DNA from: Nitrosomonas ureae | GTDB taxonomy: Bacteria; Pseudomonadota; Gammaproteobacteria; Burkholderiales; Nitrosomonadaceae | Direction: 5' to 3' | Assembly (NCBI RefSeq): GCF_900206265.1 | Contig: NZ_LT907782.1 | Span: forward strand, 186,001-250,000 | Length of the DNA stretch: 64,000 nucleotides | Shown here: piece after piece, positions 9,876-19,234 of the stretch | How the letters are laid out: each line of letters starts with the position of its first letter | How positions within the stretch are numbered: position 1 is the first letter of the stretch | Notes under the pieces: generated by a model | Told to the model about the DNA's origin: nothing | The model's input: only the letters and a program-made list of their open reading frames with translations | The model's database searches: none | Position numbers and translations under genes: made by a program

Positions 9876-11291
9876 TCAATCCAGAGCTTCCGTATTAAAG
9901 GTGCCACACATAGACAAATCGAATTCATTTATCACAGGAAGTTGTGCGGCTAGAGTGCGCAGTGCTGTGCGCATGCCTTCCTCCAGTACCGGATGATAAA
10001 ATGGCAGGCGTAATAATTGCTGTACCGTGAGTGAGCGATCGATAGCCAATGCCAGTAGATGTGCCATATGATCACCAGCGGGCGCGCACATTTCTGCGCC
10101 TAATAACCGACCACTTTCCGCGTCAGCATAAAGTCGCTGAATGCCTTTGTTTTTTTGGCTAACGCGTGCGCGTCCTTGTCGGTCAAAATGAACTTCTCCA
10201 ACTAAAGTTTTTGCAGAGTCAAGCGTTTGAAAGCGGCTGCCTACGATTGCTATGTTCGGGTCAGTAAAAATGATGGTCAGAGGTGTTCGGCGTGTAAAAC
10301 AAAGTGGATCAGAGCGCATGGCATTGAGTCCGGCAATGTATCCTTCATCAGCAGCTTCATGCAGCAGTGGTGCTTGGTTATTAGCATCGCCTGCCATAAA
10401 TACTGGCAATTCCGCTACCTGCATGGTATTCCGGTTTACCGGCGGCATGCCGTGTTGGTCGAGCGATACGCCGAGTGTTTCTAATCCCAGATGGTCGATA
10501 TTGGGGCGGCGTCCTAAAGCAGCAAGAACACAATCGACTACTATTTCCACACTTCCCGCACGCACTTGTATGCCCTCGTGTACGAGGTTTAAGTTAGCTT
10601 TCTCTCCCAGATGCAGAGGAAATTCTTTTCCTAACAGATCTGTCGCGGTTGCAATCACTTGTGGATCTGTCAGTCCAGCGAATTGATTTCCACCAAATGC
10701 CGTTACCTTAATACCAAACCGGGAGAGTGCCTGTGCCATCTCGACACCAATAAAGCCCATTCCTATCACCGCCATATGAGCGGGCAGAGTTTTCTGCTCA
10801 AACAAAGTATCGGTTGTGAGCAGTCGATCACGCAATAAATTACTCCACGATGTGGGTATAATCGGACGCGATCCAGTGGCAATAATAATTTTGTGCGCAC
10901 GCAACTCTTCACCATTAACTTCCAATCTATCCGGAGCAAGGAGTCGTGCACGCCCGGAAATGGCACGTTTTCCCAATTCTTCGGTTGTTTTGACTGAGCT
11001 GGCAACAAAATCATCGCGCAATTGTCGCACTCGTTGCAATGCAGCAGGAATATCAAGCGTGAGCTGATCAGAACCACGAATACCAAACTCTTCAAAGGAA
11101 TTACGGCGATGAAAAGCATTGGCTGCTTCGATCAATGCTTTAGATGGCATGCAACCAACTCGGGCACAAATAGTGCCCCAAGGTCCGTCATTGATGATCA
11201 CGAAATGGTCAGTGTGCTTTCGCACCTCCCGCAGTGCGGATAAGCCGGCGCTGCCTCCTCCTACGATAATCACATCCAATATTCCATTCAT
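9876..11291 (-). CDS. Dihydrolipoamide dehydrogenase-like FAD disulfide oxidoreductase
   Basis: This 471-residue class I pyridine nucleotide-disulfide oxidoreductase begins with an FAD-binding GGGSAG motif (residues 11-16). The redox-active pair Cys42-ARVG-Cys47 lies in the usual CxxxxC spacing. NAD(P) binding is suggested by VIGMGFIGVEMAQ, and the second FAD motif ends in VFMAGDAN. The C-terminal dimer domain has the catalytic His in FYHPVLEEG. The start at 11291 is supported by GGAGAA 7 nt upstream. No lipoyl-bearing 2-oxoacid dehydrogenase subunits are adjacent, so it may act as an Lpd-like or mercuric-reductase-like enzyme on another disulfide. The name lpd would be an over-call. Confidence 0.87.
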   Translation of the reverse strand: MNGILDVIIVGGGSAGLSALREVRKHTDHFVIINDGPWGTICARVGCMPSKALIEAANAFHRRNSFEEFGIRGSDQLTLDIPAALQRVRQLRDDFVASSVKTTEELGKRAISGRARLLAPDRLEVNGEELRAHKIIIATGSRPIIPTSWSNLLRDRLLTTDTLFEQKTLPAHMAVIGMGFIGVEMAQALSRFGIKVTAFGGNQFAGLTDPQVIATATDLLGKEFPLHLGEKANLNLVHEGIQVRAGSVEIVVDCVLAALGRRPNIDHLGLETLGVSLDQHGMPPVNRNTMQVAELPVFMAGDANNQAPLLHEAADEGYIAGLNAMRSDPLCFTRRTPLTIIFTDPNIAIVGSRFQTLDSAKTLVGEVHFDRQGRARVSQKNKGIQRLYADAESGRLLGAEMCAPAGDHMAHLLALAIDRSLTVQQLLRLPFYHPVLEEGMRTALRTLAAQLPVINEFDLSMCGTFNTEALD

Positions 11292-11686
11292 AACAATTTT
11301 CTCCGATGATAGGTGCAAAATAACATCCGAGCAGTGAAGTCAAGCCCGATTGGTGTTTTTTTTAGCATTCCAGATTACTTGCCGCATTTGCGTGGTTTGG
11401 GTTGGGCTTGTTCGTGCCAGCTTTTTAATCAGCTGAAAACTTCGCATTTTATAAACCCCTGCTTTCTTATTTGCAATCTTGACTCTCTCGATCATCCTAT
11501 CAGGGACATGATATTCAAACAACACGCTATAGGCCGTTTGGTGCCTAGCATGTATTCATATTTGGAGTCATACAGATTTAGACTTGCAAAATCAAGCTAT
11601 GCGTGGTCTTTCCGATTTGCTTGCCCATGATAAAGTACAGCTCATTTTATAAAGTAATCAAGTTGGATTTCTTGACTGTAGGTTAA
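11292..11686. other. Gene-free stretch between flavoprotein and GGT genes
   Basis: This 395-bp AT-rich stretch has only short open frames on both strands that lack ribosome binding sites and any family resemblance. It must hold the promoter of the flavoprotein gene at its left end and the 3' region of the gamma-glutamyltransferase gene at its right end. I saw no convincing terminator or RNA. Confidence 0.5.
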
Positions 11687-13435
11687 TCAGAAGCCGCTAA
11701 TTTCACCTTCGCGGCGAGGATCTGCGCCACCTTCAAGGCCGGCTTTTTCATCGATACGAATTACGTGTAAACCACTGGTTTGATCTCTTAGTACAATATT
11801 GTGACCTCGTTCGCGCAGTCGTATCAGGGTTGATTCATCAACACGACCGCTTTCCAGCTCAACACCGTATCCCATGGCAACAATATGTCCGTCGGCAATA
11901 GCCTCGGCTACCGGTAATTGCTTGACTAATATGCGATAGAGACTGCCAGCAACATAATTGATGATCCTTGCGCCACCGGGGCTGCCAATCACCAGTATAG
12001 CCCTGTCGTCTTTAAAAACAATAATAGGTGACATTGATGAACGCGGACGCTTGCCTGATTGAACGCGATTGGCGAGCGGTACGCCATCGGCAGCTCTTGG
12101 CATAAAGGAGAAATCAGTCAGTTGGTTGTTCAGTAAAAATCCGCCGACCATGATTCGAGAACCGAAAGCGGTTTCAATACTGCTGGTCATACTGACTACA
12201 TTACCTTCGGGATCGACAATACTCAGGTGCGTGGTGGAAGGAAACTCCGGTGAATTGCTGCTAAGACGGAGCTCAGCGCCTGGCGGCAAACCAGCATTTA
12301 CGTTGCTAAGTACAGAATGGTTGCGGATCAGCTTTGCGCGCTGATGAAGATAATCCTGATCAATCATGCCTAGCGTAGGTACACTGACAAAAGCCGGATC
12401 TCCCACATAAGCATTCCGATCTGCAAATGCCAACTTGGAAGCCTCGATAAAGCCGTGGTGCCAATCAGCGTGCTCTCCATAACGGATTTCGTAAGCCTCC
12501 AACAAACCAAGAATCGCTAGTATCGTAGTACCGCCGGAAGAGGGTGGGGGAACGCCGCAAATCCGATATATTCGAAACTGACTGCAAAGGGCGTCGCGCT
12601 TTTTCGGTTGATACGCTTTCATATCTGAAAGACTAAGACGGCCTGGCCGATTGGAATCATTGCTGACTGCTTGGACGATCTGCTTGGCCAGCTCGCCCTG
12701 ATAAAAGTCTGTGACGCCGAGAGCAGCAAGTCGTCGCAGCGTTTGCGCGTAGGCAGGGTTCTGCAGTTGACTACCTACAGTCTTGGGCTGCCAGCCTGTT
12801 TCACTGCGATTAAAGAAATACTCGCGAATCTGCGGGTTCACCGCTACCTTAGGCATGCGGCTTAGCAGAATATGCAATCGCTCAGAGATGGCAAAACCTT
12901 GCTCGGCGAGAATAATGGCAGGCGTAAATAAGTCCGCCCATGGCAGCTTGCCATGTTCCTTGTGACTGGCCTTCAGCATTGCCAATACGCCCGGCACGCC
13001 AACCGAGTGGCCGCCGATAACAGCGCTAAGGAAATCCATAGGTTGGCCATCGGTATTTATATAATGTGTTTCTGATACCGACGCCGGTGCCGTCTCCCGA
13101 CCGTCCCAGACGATCAGTTCGCCGCTTCTTGCCTGCCAGTGGAGCATAAATGCGCCACCGCCAATTCCCGATGATTGAGGTTCGACAAGACCAAGAACCA
13201 ATTGCGCGGCAATGGCTGCATCCACAGCGGAGCCGCCCTGGCGTAAAATCTTCACAGCGGCGCGACTTGCATGTGGATTGGCCGTGACAACCATCGCTTT
13301 GCTGTAATTGGCCGACTTGATCGCCCCAAAGCCACTGGCAGCTTCGGGTACGATTAGGGGGTTACTGGCATGAGCTAACAAGCTGCCGATATATAGAACA
13401 GAAAAAAATAGCGGTTTTATACCCGACCAGCACAT
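11687..13435 (-). CDS. ggt: Gamma-glutamyltransferase, exported
   Basis: The predicted 582-residue precursor is a gamma-glutamyltranspeptidase, an Ntn-hydrolase that cleaves glutathione and other gamma-glutamyl compounds in the periplasm and self-processes into two subunits. The autoprocessing site and nucleophile Thr lie in TTHLSIVDPEGNVVSMT. GSPGGARIINYV and PPPSSGGTT are also family motifs. The N-terminus is a signal peptide ending near AHAS. I chose the ATG at 13435 because GGAG lies 8 nt upstream; an ATG five codons earlier is possible. The length fits the family (about 580). The gene is convergent with nothing and runs toward the flavoprotein gene. Confidence 0.93.
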   Translation of the reverse strand: MCWSGIKPLFFSVLYIGSLLAHASNPLIVPEAASGFGAIKSANYSKAMVVTANPHASRAAVKILRQGGSAVDAAIAAQLVLGLVEPQSSGIGGGAFMLHWQARSGELIVWDGRETAPASVSETHYINTDGQPMDFLSAVIGGHSVGVPGVLAMLKASHKEHGKLPWADLFTPAIILAEQGFAISERLHILLSRMPKVAVNPQIREYFFNRSETGWQPKTVGSQLQNPAYAQTLRRLAALGVTDFYQGELAKQIVQAVSNDSNRPGRLSLSDMKAYQPKKRDALCSQFRIYRICGVPPPSSGGTTILAILGLLEAYEIRYGEHADWHHGFIEASKLAFADRNAYVGDPAFVSVPTLGMIDQDYLHQRAKLIRNHSVLSNVNAGLPPGAELRLSSNSPEFPSTTHLSIVDPEGNVVSMTSSIETAFGSRIMVGGFLLNNQLTDFSFMPRAADGVPLANRVQSGKRPRSSMSPIIVFKDDRAILVIGSPGGARIINYVAGSLYRILVKQLPVAEAIADGHIVAMGYGVELESGRVDESTLIRLRERGHNIVLRDQTSGLHVIRIDEKAGLEGGADPRREGEISGF

Positions 13436-13677
13436 CTTATTTCTCCGCAAAGACCAAATATGTAGAGTGCCACGTCCGGTTAAGATAAGTAAAGTTAGAT
13501 AAACTAAATCAGAAAATCCCAGAAGAGCAAATTTGATTCACGGTTTTACTGGTTAGGTTTATGTGCGATAGCGAACAGAGCGCTTCTGATGGGTTCGTTA
13601 GAATTCGGGCTAAACCTCCCATAATTTCAATAGAATATAAACAGGATAAATTGAAAATGAAAAATCAAGGAGAATTT

Positions 13678-14157
13678 ATGAAAATTATTGATAAAGACAT
13701 ACAAGGGGTTCTAGTTAAGAGTAAGAGAATTATTGTAATTTCCGGCTTGTTTGTCTTTTTTGGCTTGGCAAGTTGCCAGCAAGAGGGTCCGGCGGAAAAA
13801 ATGGGGGAAAAAATAGATCGTTCCATTGAGAATGTAGAACACAAGATGGAACAAATTACAGAGCAAGTAGGTAAGGAAATTAATAAAGCACGGAAAACAA
13901 TTACTAATGAATCCGAAGAAAGTAATCAGTATGTTGATGATTCGATCATTACTGCAAACGTTCAGGCGGCAATTGTGAATGATCCTTTGCTTGAAGGAGC
14001 GGATATTAAAGTGACCACAGTGAATGGTACGGTACAATTGAGCGGCATGGTTGATTCTCAGGAACTCATAGAGAGAGCGGCAGAAGTGGCTTATGCTCAG
14101 AAAGATGTAAAAGTGGTGGAAAATAACTTGATTGTCAAAGTTGTTTTGCCTGAGTAA
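13678..14157 (+). CDS. BON-domain lipoprotein
   Basis: The 159-residue product starts with a lipoprotein signal (hydrophobic core, then the lipobox LASC at about residue 34). A charged helical segment with coiled-coil character follows (about residues 40-80, Met/Glu/Lys rich). A single C-terminal BON domain contains SIITANVQAAIVNDP and VNGTVQLSGMVDS. BON domains bind phospholipid or mediate envelope interactions, as in OsmY-like stress proteins. The start at 13678 has AAGGAGA 6 nt upstream. The next gene begins 8 nt after the stop, suggesting an operon of two envelope proteins. Confidence 0.85.
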   Translation: MKIIDKDIQGVLVKSKRIIVISGLFVFFGLASCQQEGPAEKMGEKIDRSIENVEHKMEQITEQVGKEINKARKTITNESEESNQYVDDSIITANVQAAIVNDPLLEGADIKVTTVNGTVQLSGMVDSQELIERAAEVAYAQKDVKVVENNLIVKVVLPE

Positions 14158-14165
14158 GGTAACTG

Positions 14166-15308
14166 ATGAGTAATTTGCGATTTATCGCTTTGTCCGGAGT
14201 TATGCTTTTTAATTCAGTTGCAGCTCAGGTAACCCTTCCGAGTGATGCTTATATTGCTGGCTATGCAACCAGCATGTTACGGTATAAATTGAACCTGGAA
14301 ATTCCATCGCTCATTGTGCAGAATGGCGTCATCCTATTACCGAAGGGTAGCTTAAATATTTCTGATCAATCTCATGTGGTGCAGGTGTTATCGGAAATCC
14401 CGGGAGTTAATGAGGTTAAGATAGCGGAAGTTACTACCGAGGTCCCCGTAGCTACTGCTCCTTCACAACCTATCCAGCAATCCGCAGAACAAACGGTAGC
14501 GATAACGAATACTGATCCTACGCTATTACCCACAGGGTTATTGCCGACTGGTCATTTGTTTAAACCATTATTGGCGGATCCCCGATGGGCCCATTTTTCG
14601 GCTTCTTACCGTCATTTCGTAAACGATAACTTTGAGGGAAGAAACATCGGCGCAGTAAGTTTTGGTGAAACAATACCGTTTTACCGCGGAAATTTCGGAC
14701 GTTCCCTTGCTCAATGGGAAGCGGGGCTCCAAGCCGGTGTTTTTAGTGATTTTAACTTGGGTGCGCCCTCTGCAGATCTCATTAATACAGATTTTATTGC
14801 ATCCGCATACTCGAGTATACGTGCAAAGCAATTTTCAGCGTTTGGACGCATTTATCATCAAAGCTCGCATTTGGGGGATGAATTTTTGCTGCGCAGAGTA
14901 AATTCCACATTTGAGCGCATAAACCTGAGTTATGAAGGTGCGGATCTTAGATTATCGTATGAATTTCCTTATGGAATACGTTTATACGGCGGAGGCGGTG
15001 GTTTATTCCACAAAGAGCCATCCTCGCTTAAAGTATGGATGACTCAATATGGTATTGAATTTCGTAGTCCTTGGCGCCTGGATTTTGCACCTGTGCGACC
15101 TATCATTGCAGCTGACTTCAAGAATTTCCAAGAAAATAACTGGAATACGGATATTTCAGCCAGAGCCGGAGTTGAGTTCGATAATTTACAAGTGCTGGGA
15201 AGAAAACTCCAGATACTCCTGGAATACTTTAACGGAAATTCCCCCAGTGGGCAGTTTCTAAGAAACAACGTGGAATATATTGGGGTGGGAGCACACTATC
15301 ATTTCTGA
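14166..15308 (+). CDS. DUF1207 outer-membrane-type protein with an N-terminal BON-like segment
   Basis: The 380-residue protein has a signal peptide (cleavage near VAA-QV). A ~100-residue N-terminal part has a BON-like feel (GVILLPKGSLNISDQSHVVQ, SEIPGVNEVKI). The large domain matches the DUF1207 family as I remember it (LLPTGHLFKPLLADPRWAHF). Alternating aromatic residues and the C-terminal YHF suggest a beta-barrel in the outer membrane. The function is unknown. It follows the BON lipoprotein by 8 nt, so the two are probably co-expressed and may act together at the envelope. Confidence 0.8.
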   Translation: MSNLRFIALSGVMLFNSVAAQVTLPSDAYIAGYATSMLRYKLNLEIPSLIVQNGVILLPKGSLNISDQSHVVQVLSEIPGVNEVKIAEVTTEVPVATAPSQPIQQSAEQTVAITNTDPTLLPTGLLPTGHLFKPLLADPRWAHFSASYRHFVNDNFEGRNIGAVSFGETIPFYRGNFGRSLAQWEAGLQAGVFSDFNLGAPSADLINTDFIASAYSSIRAKQFSAFGRIYHQSSHLGDEFLLRRVNSTFERINLSYEGADLRLSYEFPYGIRLYGGGGGLFHKEPSSLKVWMTQYGIEFRSPWRLDFAPVRPIIAADFKNFQENNWNTDISARAGVEFDNLQVLGRKLQILLEYFNGNSPSGQFLRNNVEYIGVGAHYHF

Positions 15309-15520
15309 TTAGAGTAGAAATAAAATTTTCTTCGCGATTGTTTATCATCACCTGAATGATGATTTTGATCATCTTTTAGAAAATCGTAATTAGTGTCAAG
15401 CCCTATTTACTTTTCTACCTACCTGATTATGCAAAAGTTTCAGTGCATATGAAAATTATCTCGCAGTTGTACGAAACAGGCTGCGAGATTCAGTAAAACT
15501 AATAATAAGATAAGTCGTAT

Positions 15521-15549
15521 GTGCATGTGCATGTGCATGTGCATGTGTG
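15521..15549. repeat. (GTGCAT)n microsatellite
   Basis: Four perfect tandem copies of the hexamer GTGCAT run from 15521 to 15544, followed by a decayed GTGTGCAC. It lies in the 268-bp gap between the DUF1207 gene and the convergent methyltransferase gene. Copy number at such a tract can vary by slippage, but it lies behind two gene ends, so it is unlikely to control either. Confidence 0.85.
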
Positions 15550-15576
15550 CACGCTTTTGTGTGTATGGTGCCTTGA

Positions 15577-16539
15577 TTATATGCCACCAGCTTGGGGGGT
15601 TATTGATTGATAATCCGATGAATAGCTTAAAGTCTCGAGTGCTAGCTGAAAGATCGGTGCTTGCTTGCTAATTTGGCAAATTTCCAGGGAGTCTGGCAGC
15701 GCATTTAGAGGAGCTCCGCCCTGATACTTGAAACGCACAGAAATCTGGTCGCCCGCGCAAACTTCAATTGGTGTGGATAAAGGGAAAATAATGTATTGGG
15801 TATGCCAATCAATGGTGCTGTATGTAACCATATTAATAGCCAATATGTTTTTGGTGATGAGTCGTAATGCATTAAATTGACCATTTCTTGCAATGGTGAT
15901 TTCTCCGTTCCAGTGACAGGTCTGATCAAATGGTTCAGCATATGACAGCAATTGAAACACCTCGGGGTCTGCGAGATTCTTACTTCTTTCCTGTATCACG
16001 CTGGGGTCTTGAAATAGGATTGTGGGTGCATAAAAATCTTCAAACTGAAAATTCTGTTCTAGCGGTTGAATCGCCTGGATACTGGCTTCCGGTATGAAAA
16101 TAGGTAATGGGCCACCAAATTTTTCCAGATAGCGCTTTTTAAATGAATCAATCACAGGCATTTGTTTTTCACGTAACAAACCGGTATGCAGCATTTCACA
16201 AATGACTACATCGACGGGTTCCGGTGGTAAATAATACAACGCATCAGCCTGGATGACTTCAACTTTATCGCCGTTGATATTTTGCGCCAGAAAGTCGCGC
16301 GCAGCACTTACGAGCTCAGGATTGCGCTCTACGCAAAATACTTTCTCTGCTTTTTGAGCGGCAAAAAAGGATTGCACACCGGTTCCGCCGCCAAGTTCCA
16401 GAACCTTGGCTCCAGGTTTAACTACTAAATTAATCGCCTCTTTAAAGCCCTTCATTCGGATAGTGTCGTTCAACATATTGTGATGGTAATGCAGTGGAAT
16501 GAATTGGCCAAGTTCCAAGCTCTCAAATTTATTTTGCAT
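15577..16539 (-). CDS. Class I SAM-dependent methyltransferase, PRMT-like
   Basis: The 320-residue protein has a Rossmann-type SAM-binding motif I, KVLELGGGTGVQ, and motif II acidic residue in VFCVERNP. VDVVICEMLHTGLL resembles the double-E loop region of protein arginine methyltransferases, but with a single Glu before MLHTG. The C-terminal half looks like a beta-rich PRMT barrel. The substrate is unknown. The start at 16539 (MQNKFES) has an AGGAA ribosome binding site; a reading frame 20 codons longer is less likely. It stands alone. Confidence 0.8.
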   Translation of the reverse strand: MQNKFESLELGQFIPLHYHHNMLNDTIRMKGFKEAINLVVKPGAKVLELGGGTGVQSFFAAQKAEKVFCVERNPELVSAARDFLAQNINGDKVEVIQADALYYLPPEPVDVVICEMLHTGLLREKQMPVIDSFKKRYLEKFGGPLPIFIPEASIQAIQPLEQNFQFEDFYAPTILFQDPSVIQERSKNLADPEVFQLLSYAEPFDQTCHWNGEITIARNGQFNALRLITKNILAINMVTYSTIDWHTQYIIFPLSTPIEVCAGDQISVRFKYQGGAPLNALPDSLEICQISKQAPIFQLALETLSYSSDYQSITPQAGGI

Positions 16540-16621
16540 AGGGATTCCTGAATGTTTAGCGTTATCGATTGATAATGAATTGCTGTAAACAGACAGCAAT
16601 GATCATGCCAATTTAATCTCT

Positions 16622-16714
16622 GCGGGTTTAATTCCCCGCCCCCTTGGGGCGAAAGCTGGTTGAAAACCAGCAGATTGTAGAGCGCAGTTAATACCCCGCT
16701 GCTTGCGGCGGGGT
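16622..16714. repeat. Cluster of GC-rich hairpins (REP-like)
   Basis: Four small palindromes are packed into 93 bp. They are GCGGG/CCCGC (16622-16639), GCCCC-CTT-GGGGC (16638-16650), GCTGGTT-GAA-AACCAGC (16655-16671) and ACCCCGC/GCGGGGT (16693-16714). Two of them share flanking text (TTTAAT or TTAAT before CCCCGC). The local GC content is far above the AT-rich surroundings. This looks like a dispersed REP/BIME-type or IS200/IS605-end-type sequence, but no transposase is adjacent. Confidence 0.6.
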
Positions 16715-17197
16715 GCTTTATTCCAAAGCATATACAGAGCATATACTGACTGCGTTTAATCAGATTTTTCATAACGACTGGAAGGTAAGGCCGGCAAATA
16801 TTGCCGCTTGCGAGTTTTTTATTTCCAAAAGAAGAAGCGGGAATAGGCCAGATGAATTGCAATTATTTGAGAATTTTGATAGTTCGATAAATTCTCCGAA
16901 AATAAATGGTAAAGCCTGTGGTCGAGGGGATTTTTATTTTATTAAAGATGAGTTGTTAAAATGCTTTGTAGATAGGGGGGAAATATGCTATTTATTACTC
17001 ATTTCGAGAGGAAAAAATGATTCTAAAATACATAAGCCTTAAATAACGTAAGCGCTGAACCTATTTTCTCTGACTTATAAATGAACATTGACCATTGTTA
17101 TAAGCTAAAAAAATGATGAAAAAACAGATGAAAAATACAAAGACGGAAGAAAATTTCATTGGGCGTTTGTTCTCATCAATTCAAGAAGGGTGATTGT
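16715..17197. other. AT-rich stretch with a doubtful open frame
   Basis: Between the hairpin cluster and the D,D-carboxypeptidase gene there is one open frame on the plus strand (16713-17042, 109 codons). It overlaps the hairpin end, has no ribosome binding site at its first ATG and resembles nothing I know. It might be debris of an inserted sequence. The promoter of the downstream gene should lie at 17050-17180. Confidence 0.4.
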
Positions 17198-18445
17198 ATG
17201 TTGATTCCGGAACGCGATATCACTACTGGGATATATTTTTTTGCTATATTTTTACTGCTGTTGATTGTGTCAGATTCTGCATTGGCAAATCCCCGTTACT
17301 CATCCATCGTAATTGATGCCGAGACGGGAACGGTGCTCCATGAATCCAGTGCTGATGCGAGCCGTTATCCGGCCTCTTTGACAAAAATGATGACGCTGTA
17401 CATGCTGTTTGAAGCTATGGAACAACGTAAAATGACAGTGGATACTCGCATGCCGGTATCAACGCATGCTGCGGCAATGCCACAAACCAATATTGGGCTT
17501 CGAGCTGGGGACAGCATTAGCGTACGTGATGCGATTCCCGCGCTGATAGTGCGTTCAGCCAACGATGTGGCGGCGGTGGTGGCGGAGGCGCTAGGGAGAA
17601 GTGAAGCCAATTTTGGCCGTATGATGACCGATAAAGCGCGTCAGTTGGGTATGCGTTCAACCACGTTCCGCAATGCTTCCGGTTTGCCCAATCATGAGCA
17701 AAAAACTACCGCGCGCGATATGGTAACCCTGTCAACACGATTAATGAAAGACTTTCCTAAGTATTACCATTATTTTTCTACTCAATCATTCAGTTATAAA
17801 GGCATCACCTATAACAGTCACAACCGTATGGTGCGAAACACCTCGGGCGTGGATGGCTTGAAAACGGGCTTTATCCGCGCTTCCGGATTTAATGTAGCTA
17901 CTTCCGCCAAGCGAGGTAATCGCCGTGTGGTTGCCGTGGTGATGGGCGGGAACACCGCAGCTGCGCGCGATCAGCATATGGCACAGTTGATTGATCGCAG
18001 TTTTAATCAAGGGAATCGTACTATTCAGGTGGCGAGTAATAGTAAAAATGCTCGTGCGGTGGCGGTTACAGCGGTAAAGATGAATGCGCCGACTCCAGCA
18101 TTGAAACCATACCCAGAACAACCGAAAGTACCTGAATCTATCGTTACTCAACAATATGTTGTTCCACCGGTAAGCGCGCAACCGGTGCAATTGCAGAAAG
18201 TTGCATTACAGACTAATGACGATTGGGCAGTGCAGATCGGTTCTTATCATGAGCCCAGCCGAGCTCATGCAAATGCACTGGCGGCGGCTCGTTGGATTCC
18301 GGGCGAGATAGTCGTCACGGAAGTGGAAGTCAGTAATCGTAGGTTATATCGGGCAAGACTGGTGGGATTGCAGGAAAATCAGGCGCGTAGTGCTTGTCAA
18401 AGTTTAACGCGGCAAGGAATCGAATGTTTGGTGGTGCGATCCTGA
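17198..18445 (+). CDS. D-alanyl-D-alanine carboxypeptidase (S11 family) with SPOR domain
   Basis: This periplasmic peptidoglycan enzyme removes the terminal D-Ala of pentapeptide stems. In the 415-residue precursor the three penicillin-binding motifs are in order: Ser60-LT-Lys63, SAN at 120-122, and KTG in DGLKTGFI. A signal peptide covers about residues 1-30. The last ~75 residues form a SPOR domain (WAVQIGSYHEPSRAHANAL), which binds denuded septal glycan and suggests a role near the division site. The start at 17198 has AGAAGGG 7 nt upstream. The linker is Pro/Val rich. It is monocistronic. Confidence 0.92.
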   Translation: MLIPERDITTGIYFFAIFLLLLIVSDSALANPRYSSIVIDAETGTVLHESSADASRYPASLTKMMTLYMLFEAMEQRKMTVDTRMPVSTHAAAMPQTNIGLRAGDSISVRDAIPALIVRSANDVAAVVAEALGRSEANFGRMMTDKARQLGMRSTTFRNASGLPNHEQKTTARDMVTLSTRLMKDFPKYYHYFSTQSFSYKGITYNSHNRMVRNTSGVDGLKTGFIRASGFNVATSAKRGNRRVVAVVMGGNTAAARDQHMAQLIDRSFNQGNRTIQVASNSKNARAVAVTAVKMNAPTPALKPYPEQPKVPESIVTQQYVVPPVSAQPVQLQKVALQTNDDWAVQIGSYHEPSRAHANALAAARWIPGEIVVTEVEVSNRRLYRARLVGLQENQARSACQSLTRQGIECLVVRS

Positions 18446-19234
18446 TTGATATCAATAAAATGTGGTAATTCAGACCCGATCTGACAGTTGCCCGATTTGA
18501 CGATGTGCCCGTTGGATCAAACTCAGTTTTCAATGCAGTGATTTTATCGTCCCATACCTCTTTTTTTTAGTCAGCATAAGCGATTCTCTACATCAGCAAG
18601 CAATGTATACGTCACATTACTGTTGATTTTATCAGTACCTTAAAGAGGAAGTTTTCTGTGACCACACTGCTCGTCGGCATGTTTGCTGTATAACTATTAT
18701 TGCAAATGTTATTTGTGTCAGGTTCCCCCGTCGGCCACTACACTCTTTTTAAAATATCCAAATGTCATGGTGTTAAAAGCATTACCTATATTTTCATATG
18801 ATTTCCGGGCAGTTGTCTTCATAACTTTTAATAAATAAATCCGGGTTATTTATCCTTACTTAATACAATTTTTGAATAAATTGTCCGGCAGCTGCTACAG
18901 AAGCTATGCCCTCAAGAAATCTTATCAATAACGAGCGTAATTCTATGCTCAGGTTGCACAGCATTTGGAAACCTCACTCAATATCTCCGATTAGAACTAT
19001 GGATTTAGTGGTTTATTAGCTTTCTTTTCTTTACTTACTGCATTTTTTATTTCGCTAAAATGCCGCTTTGTTGTTAAAGCTGAAAATATACCGCTTAGTG
19101 AAAAAGATAGCTCTCACTATATTTCCATTCACTACTGCAAATATTTGATGAACAGATCATCTACTCGATGAACGTATTAATTAATAAAGTGAAAAGCAGC
19201 CATTCTCGAGAAAAAAACCTTAAAGGAGACTCCG
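18446..19234. other. 789-bp gene-free region before the chemoreceptor gene
   Basis: No open frame with a ribosome binding site or family resemblance was found. The stretch is AT-rich, with several T-tracts and weak dyads. It must carry the 3' end of the carboxypeptidase transcript and the promoter of the chemoreceptor gene at its right end. I looked for a FliA-type promoter upstream of 19235 and did not find a convincing one. Confidence 0.5.

Noticed and set aside
15521-15549. Possible CRISPR or phase-variation tract
   Set aside because: It is a simple GTGCAT hexamer repeat without spacers and lies between two gene 3' ends, so it cannot easily switch either gene.
16713-17042. 109-codon open frame as a gene
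   Set aside because: It starts inside a hairpin, has no ribosome binding site, no recognisable family and ends without context. Kept only as part of a gap description.
18900-19234. FliA (sigma-28) promoter for the chemoreceptor gene
   Set aside because: TAAA-like and CCG-like hexamers exist near 19075-19100, but the spacing and sequence do not match the consensus well enough.
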